This document shows positions 20,914 through 30,335 of a DNA stretch of 64,000 nucleotides, one piece after another. Within the stretch, counting starts at the first letter, position 1. The number at the start of each line of letters is the position of its first letter. The notes under the pieces are model-generated. The model saw only the letters and a list, made by a program, of their open reading frames with translations, had not been told where the DNA came from and made no database searches. Source of the stretch: Pelagihabitans sp963760375 (lineage in GTDB: Bacteria; Bacteroidota; Bacteroidia; Flavobacteriales; Flavobacteriaceae); NCBI GenBank assembly GCA_963760375.1, contig CAVXCS010000002.1, positions 62,001-126,000 on the forward strand, read 5' to 3'. Made by a program: the position numbers and the translations under genes.

Positions 20914-22659
20914 ATGAAAACAATGAATAAACTTAAAAAATTTACCGTACTCTCCATGGGCCTGCTCATGTTTGGGGTCTCGTGTAATGACCAATTCTTG
21001 GAAGTGCTACCGGCAGGGGCGCTTGCAGATGCCCAGGTAGGCACCAAAGATGGTATTGAAGGCCTGCTTATCGGAACCTATGCTGCCGTTAACGGGGTAT
21101 TTGGAAACCGTTTTGAAGGGCCCAACCACTGGATCACAGGATCTATTATGGGCGGCGAGGCCAATAAGGGTACCGATGCGGGGGATTATTCCTCCATCAA
21201 CCCGATCCAACGCTATGAAACCGATCCCACCAGTGGGGATTTGAACAACCTTTGGAGAGGGCGTTTCGAAGGGGTCAGCAGGGCCAATGCAGTGCTTAAG
21301 GGCCTTGGAAGATGCTACCGACATCTCCGCTGCCGATGCAGCGCGAATTGCCGGGGAAGCCAGGTTTCTTAAGGGGACATTTTTATTTCGACCTGAAAAA
21401 GCACTTCAACAGTATTCCTGTTTTCGATGAGACCTTATCGGCTCCAGAAGTCGTTGAGGTTCCCAATACCCCGATGTATGGGGACAGATCGAAGCCGATT
21501 TTCAGTTTGCCTACGATAACTTGCCAGCCGTTAACGGCCCGGGCAGGAACAACAAATGGGCCGCAGCCGCTTATATGGGCAAAGCCAAATTGTTCCAGCA
21601 GAAGTTCTCTGAGGCCAAAACATGGTTCGACGATGTCATTGCCAACGGTACCACTTCCAACGGCTTGAAATATGCCCTGTTGGATGATTATGCACAGATA
21701 TATAACGCGGAGAACGACCAGCATGCCGAATCGGTTTTCGATGTTGAATCTGCCAACAATACCGGTAGCGTGAACAACGCGAATTACTTTGATGATTTGA
21801 ACTATCCCTACAACACCGGCCCGGATGGTCCAGGAAACTGTTGTGGTTTCTTTCAGCCAAGCTTTGAATTGGGCAATTCGTTCCGTACCGTAGGTGGTCT
21901 GCCATTATTGGATAAGTCTTACAACAACGCAGCGAATGCCATTGAAACGGATTATAATCTTGAGGCCGACGATCCTTTTACACCTACCACCAAGGAATTG
22001 GATCCAAGGATCGACTGGTCGATCGGAAGAAGGGGCATTCAGTATTTGGATTGGATCCCCCACCCAGGGAAAGCCTGGATCAGGAGTCAGCCTTATGCCG
22101 GTCCTTATTCTCCCAAGAAATACATCTATTACAAGTCACAAGAAAACTCCTTTACCGATGGTAGTTCTTGGACCCGTGGTTACGCGACCATGAACTATAC
22201 CATCATCCGTTATGCCGATGTGCTGTTGATGGCCGCTGAAGCTGAAATCGAAGCCGGTAGTTTGGAAACCGCTAGGGGCTATGTGAATCAGGTTAGGGCC
22301 AGGGCTGCCAATCCAGCCTATTGGGTATCCAATGATGGGGGTGCCACCCCTGCAGCCAATTATGTCGATCGCAGAGTATCCCGCCTCACAATTTGCCGAT
22401 AAGGCATCGGCTACTGCAGCAGTTCGCTTCGAAAGAAAATTGGAATTGTCCGGGGAAGGTCACCGTTTCTTTGACTTGGTTCGATGGGGCGTTGCAGCGA
22501 ACTGAGTTGAACGCTTATTTGGCCTATGAGTCCACGCTTTTGGTGACCAAGTTTGGTGGCGCCAGCTTTACGGCTGGGAAAAGTGAATATTATCCCATCC
22601 CACAAACACAGATCGATATTCAAGGTTCTGATATTTTACAACAGAATCCCGGTTATTGA
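20914..22659 (+). pseudogene. SusD/RagB family glycan-binding lipoprotein, multiple frameshifts
   Basis: This is the surface lipoprotein that sits as a lid on SusC and binds the incoming glycan. The start at 20914 gives a lipoprotein signal (VLSMGLLMFGVSC). The frame breaks at five places: an extra G at 21300-21302, an extra A at 21371-21372, a net -1 or +2 near 21480-21483, an extra base near 22366-22370 and an extra A at 22500-22501. Correcting these gives about 580 residues. The SusD signatures recovered include FLRGHFYFDL, NKWAAAAYMGKAKLF, YTIIRYADVLLMAAEAEIE and the C-terminal GHRFFDLVRWG. No ORF in the raw sequence covers more than about half of it. A strong terminator follows. Confidence 0.88.
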
Positions 22660-22680
22660 TAACTTGGAAATAAGAAAGTT

Positions 22681-22709
22681 AAAAGCCGCCCAATGGGCGG
22701 CTTTTTTTT
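22681..22709 (+). terminator. Intrinsic terminator after susD
   Basis: GCCGCCC (22685-22691), a three-base loop AAT and GGGCGGC (22695-22701) form a GC-rich hairpin, followed by eight T (22702-22709). The A-run on the left extends the stem. It ends the susC-susD transcript. Confidence 0.92.
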
Positions 22710-22738
22710 GCGTGTTAACCAAGGTTCACGCATCTTTG
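22707..22738 (+). promoter_or_regulatory. Candidate promoter of the FG-GAP/UnbV gene
   Basis: TTTG at 22707-22710 overlaps the end of the terminator T-run. It is followed after 20 bases by CATCTTTG (22731-22738), one base from the TAnnTTTG consensus, and the ATG is 33 bases further on. The spacing is right, but the -7 box is imperfect. Confidence 0.4.
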
Positions 22739-22771
22739 CACCATTAAATCATTATTAATTCTTAATCATCG

Positions 22772-25700
22772 ATGAAATTTAAGAATTCACCTTCCTATTC
22801 CTTTTTTGGCACTTTGACCTTTTTGATGCTCGTGGTTTTGGGATGTACCGATGCCTTGCCCACCACCTTGTTCACCATCGTTCCCAATGCCCAAAGCGGA
22901 CTGGATTTCAACAACCGAGCTTACCGAGAATGACAGTATCAATATTTTGGACAATGAGTTTGTGTACAACGGTGCCGGGCGTCGCCCTTGGGAGACGTAA
23001 ATGGTGATGGTTATGACGATCTTTTCTTTGCGGGCAACCAAGTGGCCAACAAATTATTTTTGAACAAGGGAAAACTAAAATTTGAAGACATTTCAACTAA
23101 GGCCAACATTGCCAAAACCGGACACCTTGATGTGGTCTTCGGGCGTTTCGCTCGTCGATGTCAATGCCGATGGCAAATTGGACATCTACGTCTGCAACAC
23201 TTTTAGAAAAGTGCCTTCCCAAAGAAACAACCTATTGTATATCAATCAAGGCAACGATGCCAACGGATTACCTACGTTCAAGGAAATGGCCCAATCTTAT
23301 GGGGTGGCCGACGATACCTATTCATCGCACGCGCAATTTTTTGACTTTGATAACGATGGAGATCTGGATCTTTTTATCGGCGTGAACCGCATCGAAGGCA
23401 TCGATCCCAGCGAGTTCCGACCCTTGGACGATGACGGGACCTCCATGAGCAGGGACAAGCTCTACGAGAACACCTTCAACGACAGCCTCAACCGCCAGAT
23501 CTTTGTCGATGTCTCCGAAAAGGCGGGCATTCGGTACCATGGGTACAGCCATAGTACGGTGATCCATGATTTCAATGAAGATGGATGGGCCGATATCTAT
23601 GTGGCCAACGATTTTCTGAGCAACGACATCATCTACATCAACAACCACGATGGTACCTTTACGAACCACGCCAACGACATCTTCAAGCATTTCAGTCTCT
23701 CTTCGATGGGCAGTGATATCGCCGACGTCGACAACAACGGCCGAATGGATATCTATACCACCGAAATGCAACCCTATTACAACAAACGGAAAAAATTGTT
23801 CCAGGGACCGAGCAGTTACCAAAAAGAAATATTCACCAAAAAGTATGGGTACGAATTTCAGTATGCCCGGAATACGCTGCAGATGAACATGGGCACAAAT
23901 CCGCTGACCGAGTTGCCGATTTTCGGGGATGTGGGCATGTTCGCCGGCGTACAGGAAACCGATTGGAGCTGGGCACCCTTATTCGCCGATTACGACAATG
24001 ACGGCTGGCAAGATCTTTTGATCACGAATGGGTTCCCAAAAGATGTCACCGACCGCGATTTCGGAGATTTTAGGATGACCGCAAGCCGCCTCGTAAGTAA
24101 GGAAAAATTGATCAGTGCCATTCCAGAAATCAAATTGCCCAATTTTATCTTCAAAAATAATGGCGGTTTGGAGTTCACTGATGAAACCCGGGCATGGGGC
24201 CTCAATTTCGGGACCTTTTCCAGTGGCGCCGTTTATGGGGATCTTGACCATGACGGGGATTTGGATATCGTAATCAACAATATCAACGACCCTGCACTGC
24301 TCCTGGAAAACCACAGTGATCGATTGGCCCCCGACCAACATTACCTCAGGATCAATCTTACCGGTTCCGAAAAGAATGGCAAAGCCATTGGGTCATCCGT
24401 TGAAATTTTTGCAAATGGCAAGACACAGAAAAAAGAAGTGCTATCGGGTCGGGGCTATCTCTCCCAACCGGAACAGGTGCTCCATTTTGGATTGGGGGCC
24501 ACGGACCAGGTGGATAGCATCAAGATCAAATGGCCCAATGGAAGTGAACAGTTATTGGGCATTTCTAAGGTCGATACCACATTGATCTTCAAATATGATC
24601 CGCAGCTGGCCGCTGGAAAGCTTCGGCCAAGACCTATAGGCCAATCCCTATTCAAGGAAACTGCTGCGGCTACGTAATCTTGACTTTTTGGTGGGGGATT
24701 ACGACTTCATCGATTTCAATTTTCAAAGGACCATACCCCACAAGTTTTCACAGTACGGGCCATCAATCGCCGTTGGGGATATCAATAATGATGGTTTTGA
24801 CGATGTCTTTGTGGGCGCCAGCCGTATGTTCAAGGAAAATTGGTTCGTACAACGCAAAGATGGCGTTTTTGACCGGAAGGAAATCAGTTACAAGACAAGC
24901 GCGAAAATGGAGGAAGAAGATGCGGGCAGCTTGCTGTTCGATGCCGACAACGATGGCGATCTGGATCTTTATATTGCACGGGGAAGTGGGCAGTACCCCA
25001 TCAATCATGAATTTTATACCGATGTACTTTATAAAAATGATGGAAAGGGAAATTTTAGTGAAGTGAAAGACGCACTTCCCGGTATTACCGCAAATTCCTC
25101 GACCGTGAAGGCCGCCGATTTCGATATGGATGGCGATCTTGACCTTTTTGTAGGCAGCAGGGTATTGCCTTTTGCCTATCCCATGCCCGATAGGAGCTTT
25201 ATCCTGAGAAATGAAAGCACGCCGGGAAATATAAAATTTGTCGATGTTACCGAAATTGTGGCCAAAGAACTTGCCTATGCGGGCATGATCTCCGATGCGC
25301 TATGGACCGACTTTAACGGTGATTCCAGGCCCGATTTGGTATTGGCCGGGGAATGGATGCCTTTGAGGTTTTTCAAAAATGAAAATGGAAAATTGGTGGA
25401 TGTCACTTCCAATACCGGCATTGCCGATGACTTGGGTTGGTGGAACAGCCTGGCCGCGGCGGATATCGATAATGATGGGGATATGGACTATGTGGCCGGG
25501 AATTTTGGAAAGAACATGTATCTGAGGGGCAATAAGGAAGAACCGGTTCGCGTCTATGCCAAGGATCTGGATGGAAATGGCACGATTGACCCCTTGATAT
25601 CCTATTATTTGAGAGACAGCATCGGCACCAAAAAAGAATATCTGTACCACCCTTGGCAAGATGTCACCAAGCAATATGTGGGCATACGAAAAAAGTTCAA

Positions 25701-26328
25701 TTCCTATGGGGCATTCGGCGAATCAACCCTACCAGAAATGTTTTCCGATGGCCTCCTCAATGATGCGACCCAACTCACCTTCAACTATATGCAAAGTGCG
25801 TGGGTAGAGAATTTGGGCAAGGGTCAGTTCAAAATTCATTCTTTGCCCATAGAAGCCCAATTGGCCCCCATTTATGGGATACTTCCTGAAGATATCGACG
25901 GGGACGGCAATACCGACCTCCTGCTCATTGGCAACGATTATGGCATGGAAGTACAACAAGGCAAGGCCGACGCGCTGAATGGTGTGGTGCTAAGGAACAA
26001 TGGCAAGGGCGATTTTTATGCGTTACCGATTGAAGAAAGCCACTTTTTTGTACCCGGGGATGGAAAAAGTCTGGTTTCCGTGGCTATGGCCGACGACAAT
26101 CAATTGATCATCGCATCGCAAAACAATGACTCCTTAAAAGTTTTTGAACCCATGATCAAGCCATTGGGTAAAATGCTAAAACTGGTCCACAAAGAGGTGA
26201 AGGCAAAAATAAAATTTGCCAATGGCACTGAAACCATGAGGGAGTTTTACTGGGGAAGTACCTTTCAATCCCAAAGTAGCCGTTCTATTTTCATGACCGG
26301 GAACATGAAGTCGGTCACAGTTTTTTGA
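22772..26328 (+). pseudogene. FG-GAP/VCBS repeat protein with ASPIC/UnbV domain, multiple frameshifts
   Basis: A large exported lipoprotein (signal with LTFLMLVVLGC) is made of FG-GAP beta-propeller repeats with calcium-binding DxDxDG loops such as DVNGDGYDD, DFDNDGDLDL, DYDNDGWQDL and DINNDGFDD. A UnbV/ASPIC domain sits in the middle (IGSSVEIFANG, GYLSQPEQVLHFGLG, IKWPNGSEQLL). Five single-base additions are traceable: near 22914-22921, at 22977-22979, at 22990-22992, near 23131-23140 and near 24671-24676. Removing them gives 1,184 codons. The large frames at 23082-24677 and 24688-26328 are intact. Such proteins often accompany SusC/SusD pairs, but their function in glycan use is not established. 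Binding of the substrate at the cell surface is an inference. Confidence 0.85.
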
Positions 26329-26425
26329 TAATAGCGGGAAAGAGACCCGAATCATTGGGCAATAGGAAAACAGGCCAATTATTGTGTCATTCTATAAGAC
26401 CGAAGCGGCATGGTTCCGTGTTCCA

Positions 26426-27913
26426 CTAATATTCATCGGGATGTTTATAGTCCCCGAACCTATATTTCACGGTTCGTTTTAAAGGGATGTTCATCCCTTT
26501 TGTTTTCTCCAACCAATCATAGATGGCCGTTGCCATCGATTTTGCAACTTCCTGTTTGTCGGGTCGGCAATCAGGTTGTACATTTCCTCAGGGTCGTTTT
26601 GTAGATCGTAGAGCTCGTTCCCGTCCCAAATACCATGGTATTTGATGTATTTATAGCGATCGGTTCGCATGCCAAATACCGTTGGGGTCATGGGAAAATC
26701 GTATTCCCAAAAGTACTCGTAGAAAATCTCCTTGCGCGAAGGGGCATTCACATCGCCGGTCAAAATGGGAATAAAGGAAACCCCGGGCATATATTCAGGT
26801 TGTGGCAATGCCCGCTTCCGCCAGGATCGTAGGGCCAATATCGATATTCTGGACCATCTGTGTGGGTTTCTTCCCGCCTTCAAATATTTCAGGGCAACGC
26901 ACCAAAAGTGGAACTTTTACGGATTCCTCATAAAAATGTCGTTTGTCGATCAGGCCATGTTCGCCCCAACTAAAACCGTTATCACCCATATAGATCACCA
27001 AGGTAGATTCGTCCAATCCCTCTTTTTTAAGAAATTCCATCAGGGTGCCGACACTTTCATCAACGCCCAATAAGGTCTCGCAATAATCGACGACCATCTC
27101 GTGTATGTCCCTGTTGTCGTGATACATATAGTCAACCCCATGCCAGCTCACCCGCTGGTCCGCGACCCATTGGGGCCATTTCAAATCGCGGTACTTCCCT
27201 GTTTTGGTCTGGTCATAGGTCAAAGGAAGCGCAATCTTATTGCCTTTGTACCTGCCCTTATGGCGCTGGGCAGGCTGAAAGCCTGCATGTACGGCTTTGT
27301 GTGATAAATAAAGGAAAAACGGTTTCTTTTTATCCCTTTTTTCCAGCCAGTCTACCGCGTGTTCGGTCAACAAATCGGTGATATAGGTAGAATCGGTGTA
27401 CGCCACGCGATTACCGTTGATGTTCAAGGTAGGGTTGTAGTAAACCCCCTGTCCGGGAAAACTCTCCCAATGTGTAAATCCGGGTTGGGGTTCGTCGCCA
27501 TGATCGCCCATATGCCATTTTCCAAAAAACCCCGTCTGGTAGCCTGCCTTTTGAAGATATTGGGGGAAATAGGTCAAATTGCCCGGGTCGGGCGCTTGAT
27601 TGTCGACTATGGTATGGGTATGGGAGAATTGCCCTGTCAATATGGAGGCCCTGCTCGGGGAACACAAAGAGGTTGTTACGAAAGCATTCGATAGATAGGC
27701 CCCTTCCGCAGCCAGCTTGTCCATATTGGGCGTTTCCAACCAGGGCACCTTGCCCGTAAAGCCCATATAATCGTATCTGTGGTCGTCGGTAAGGATAAAA
27801 ACAACGTTTCTGGGCTTTTTTTTGTCCTTGTCCTTTGAATTGGTGTTGGCAGCTATTTTGCCCGAAGTGCAGAGGGCCAAAACAATTATTAGAAAATGAG
27901 TCAGATTTTTCAT
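26426..27913 (-). pseudogene. S1-family sulfatase, frameshifted
   Basis: The gene encodes an arylsulfatase-type enzyme (about 495 residues when repaired) with an N-terminal signal peptide. The metal-binding start is VVFILTDDHRYDYMG. The formylglycine motif is CSPSR in TTSLCSPSRASILTGQ, with the Cys converted to formylglycine in the active enzyme. GKWHMGDHG and YMGDNGFSWGEHGL supply further metal and sulfate ligands. Two breaks are visible: one extra base at 26804-26805, where the frame ends after EAGIATT instead of continuing QPEYMPGVSF, and one missing base in the T-run 26555-26557. With the second repair the C-terminus runs to a stop at 26426-26428 and ends YRFGDYKHPDEY. It is the last gene of a minus-strand operon with the esterase and glycoamylase-family genes. 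Confidence 0.87.
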
Positions 27914-28001
27914 ATTGGGTATGGGTTTTTATTCGATCGATGGAAGGAAATCGTTTAATCCCTACAAAATACCTAAAAAATCGAAACCCCAAACCCTCTT
28001 T

Positions 28002-28722
28002 TCAATCTTTTCGTGCCTGTTCCATGAACCATTCATAGAGTTCTTCGGTATCGTAGGCTTGAATCCAGGCATCATGGCCCACGCCGGGATACCTCGTGAA
28101 CCGCACCTGGTAGCCCATCCCGAGGAGTCGCTTCACCATATTTTCGGATTCCGAAATCGGTATCGATTCATCTTCTTCCCCATGAAACACCCAGATGGGC
28201 ATCTTCTTGTCGATCCATGCCGCGTAGGGCAACGGTGCCATGCCGCAGACCACGGCCATAGCGGCAAATTTATCGGGATGTTGTACTGCCAGCTCCCAGG
28301 CCGCGCCCCCTCCCCTGCTCAAACCTGTCAGGTAGATGCGCTTTTTATCCACTCGGTTGTTGGCTAACAATCGTATCCAATAATTGAATCACCGCCTCCG
28401 TGTTCCACCATTTCGTTCGATGTGGGTTTTGCGGTGCCAAGATCAAAAAGGGAAATTGTTTTCCCCTAGCGATCAGTTTAGGGGGTCCGTTCCTTTTTAC
28501 AGTTACCAAACTATCACCCGACTCACCGCCACCATGAAGAAATAGCAATAGTGGGAACTGCTCTAAACTGTCGACTTTATAATCTTCCGGATAGTACAGA
28601 TAATAGCGTAATTTTTCAGTGACCACGGTCTCCATGGAACCACTGATCAATTGTGATTTCGATTGTGCGGCACATCCTTGTAAGAGAATGGTAACCATCA
28701 ATGCGATAACGATGAACTTCAT
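28002..28722 (-). pseudogene. Alpha/beta-hydrolase esterase lipoprotein, frameshifted
   Basis: This is a secreted alpha/beta-hydrolase, about 239 residues after repair, with a lipoprotein signal (IVIALMVTILLQGC). LLLFLHGGGESGD forms the oxyanion region, LTGLSRGGGAAWEL carries the nucleophile Ser, WVFHGEEDESIP the acid and VGHDAW the His. It resembles phospholipase/carboxylesterase and feruloyl-esterase-like proteins of glycan loci. One extra base near 28364-28366 ends the first frame at VSQQPSG. Removing it reads DTIVANNRVDKKRIYLTG into the second frame. It lies 27 bases after the glycoamylase-family gene and 88 before the sulfatase gene. Removal of acyl groups from a polysaccharide is an inference from context. 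Confidence 0.82.
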
Positions 28723-28749
28723 TGGAATTGTGCTTTAGCAGTAATTAAA

Positions 28750-30117
28750 TCAAGGTGTTCGGGTAAAACCCAGTTTTGTTAGGCCGTTGATGATGTCTGG
28801 GTTTTTCATAAACAAACTCCAAAGCAGTCCCGATCTGTAATTCTCGATCATCACCGGAATCGGTCCCTGATCGATGGCCAAATACCTTGGCAAATACCAT
28901 TTATATTCTTCGCTGAAGGCGTCATACGGACCGTATTTTCCGATCAAGGAATCATGCTCTTGGTAGAGATGTCGCAAAAAGGCCATACTCTCCTTTGGCG
29001 CATAGGGCATCGATGAGAGTGCCGCCGTTGGGGTAATTACGCCCACATCCTGCCCGGGTCGGTGTGCCTCATAAAAAGTATTCGCCGAGTAACTGGCGGT
29101 AAGGCCCCAACAATCGGGTCCGTAGCCCTTAAAATTCTTGGGATTATCGACACAATACCGATAATCGATCAAGGTATGGTTCACATTCAGCTTCCAATAA
29201 TCTGCATACTGATCTTCCAAGCCTTTCGGATCAAGTCCCAAATAGGAATAATGGGCCCAAAAAAGTGGCCCTACCGCTTCATCATTGGTTTCGTAATGAT
29301 CCAAAACCGTTGGTAGCCCATAGTAATCGGTATCCGATTTAATCGCACCGCCACGGGCCCAACCCTGGTCATATACTGCTTTTGAGATGGGGTGTGTGGG
29401 TGATGCCGCGGCAAGGATGTACATGATCAGGCACTCGTTATACCCTCTTACCGCGAAATTCATTTCCCATAGATGGTTCGGCGACCAATGCCAGTACAGC
29501 ACTTCCTGACCTTGGGTGAACCAATCCCATTCCACTGCCTCCCAAAGCTGTTGAATACGGTTTGCCAAGAGACTTTCCCTTTGATTCGCCGGGTCGAGAT
29601 ATTCCTTAACGGTCAAAAGACCTTGAACCAAAAATGCGGTTTCCACCAAATCGGCACCATCATCTTTGGGACTGAAAGGCTTGGTTTTCCCGGTAGCGCC
29701 GTCCAGCCAATGGGGCCAGGCCCCGTGAAAGCGGTCTGCATTTTCCAGAAAAGTGACGATTTGTTCAAATCGACCTATGCCTTGGTCACGTTGCACAAAC
29801 CCCCTGTCAATGCCTGCCAAAATTGCCATAAGTCCGAATCCGGTACCTCCGGTAGTTACGATATTTTGGTCGTTATCGGGATAAATGCCATCTAAATGAA
29901 TTCTTTCCGGCGCCATTCCCGAAATGGGTTCTGCACCTGTCCAGAAGTATTCGATGGTCTGTTGTTGAACCATGTCGAGTAACTCTTCATCGGTCAGCAC
30001 CGCTTCATTCAACACGGATTCGCTTGGTTTTGCACTTCCAGGGGCATCTCCCGCGCAGCCGCTGACCAATAGTTGTGCACCTACCAACAATACCATTAAT
30101 GAAATCTTGTAACTCAT
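28750..30117 (-). CDS. Glycoamylase-family glycoside hydrolase (GH144-like), lipoprotein
   Basis: The protein is about 455 residues with a lipoprotein signal (MVLLVGAQLLVSGC). The remainder is an alpha/alpha-barrel-like domain of the glycoamylase Pfam group, with TIEYFWTGAEP, GGTGFGLMAILAGIDRG, WPHWLDG, DDGADLVETAFLVQGLL, NHLWEMNFAVRGYNECLIMYILAAAS, YGPDCWGLTASYS and a C-terminal IDQGPIPVMIENYRSGLLW. Characterised relatives in family GH144 are endo-beta-1,2-glucanases, so a glucan substrate is possible, but specificity cannot be read from sequence. The ATG at 30117 is chosen over 30135 because it gives a compact signal peptide. This is the first gene of the minus-strand operon and the only one there without a frameshift. 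Confidence 0.85.
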   Translation of the reverse strand: MSYKISLMVLLVGAQLLVSGCAGDAPGSAKPSESVLNEAVLTDEELLDMVQQQTIEYFWTGAEPISGMAPERIHLDGIYPDNDQNIVTTGGTGFGLMAILAGIDRGFVQRDQGIGRFEQIVTFLENADRFHGAWPHWLDGATGKTKPFSPKDDGADLVETAFLVQGLLTVKEYLDPANQRESLLANRIQQLWEAVEWDWFTQGQEVLYWHWSPNHLWEMNFAVRGYNECLIMYILAAASPTHPISKAVYDQGWARGGAIKSDTDYYGLPTVLDHYETNDEAVGPLFWAHYSYLGLDPKGLEDQYADYWKLNVNHTLIDYRYCVDNPKNFKGYGPDCWGLTASYSANTFYEAHRPGQDVGVITPTAALSSMPYAPKESMAFLRHLYQEHDSLIGKYGPYDAFSEEYKWYLPRYLAIDQGPIPVMIENYRSGLLWSLFMKNPDIINGLTKLGFTRTP

Positions 30118-30139
30118 ATGGCTTTCGATAAACAAAAGG

Positions 30140-30147
30140 CAAAGATA
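30140..30147 (-). promoter_or_regulatory. Candidate -7 box of the hydrolase-esterase-sulfatase operon
   Basis: The minus strand reads TATCTTTG, a match to TAnnTTTG, 22 bases upstream of the ATG at 30117. No well-spaced -33 TTG was found. Confidence 0.38.
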
Positions 30148-30271
30148 TTGTTTAATTGTTTGTTTTAATCCATAAAAACAAACTCAGGGCATTACCCATT
30201 TCAGTGGCGTAACTATCGAAAAACTCCTTTTTGTCCAAGCAAAAGATGTGGGCATGATTGAAACAAATCAA

Positions 30272-30308
30272 AATAAAAAAAGGGATGTCAAAAAAATTGA
30301 CATCCCTT
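30272..30308 (-). terminator. Intrinsic terminator after the adhesin gene
   Basis: On the minus strand AAGGGATGTCAA pairs perfectly with TTGACATCCCTT (plus-strand arms 30280-30291 and 30297-30308), followed by a run of T. It lies 28 bases beyond the stop codon of the adhesin gene. Confidence 0.88.
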
Positions 30309-30335
30309 CGTATAAAACTATTTGCAGGTTACCGC

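Noticed and set aside
21300..21485. Separate short genes within the susD region
   Set aside because: The pieces join into one SusD protein once single bases are corrected, and none has its own plausible start.
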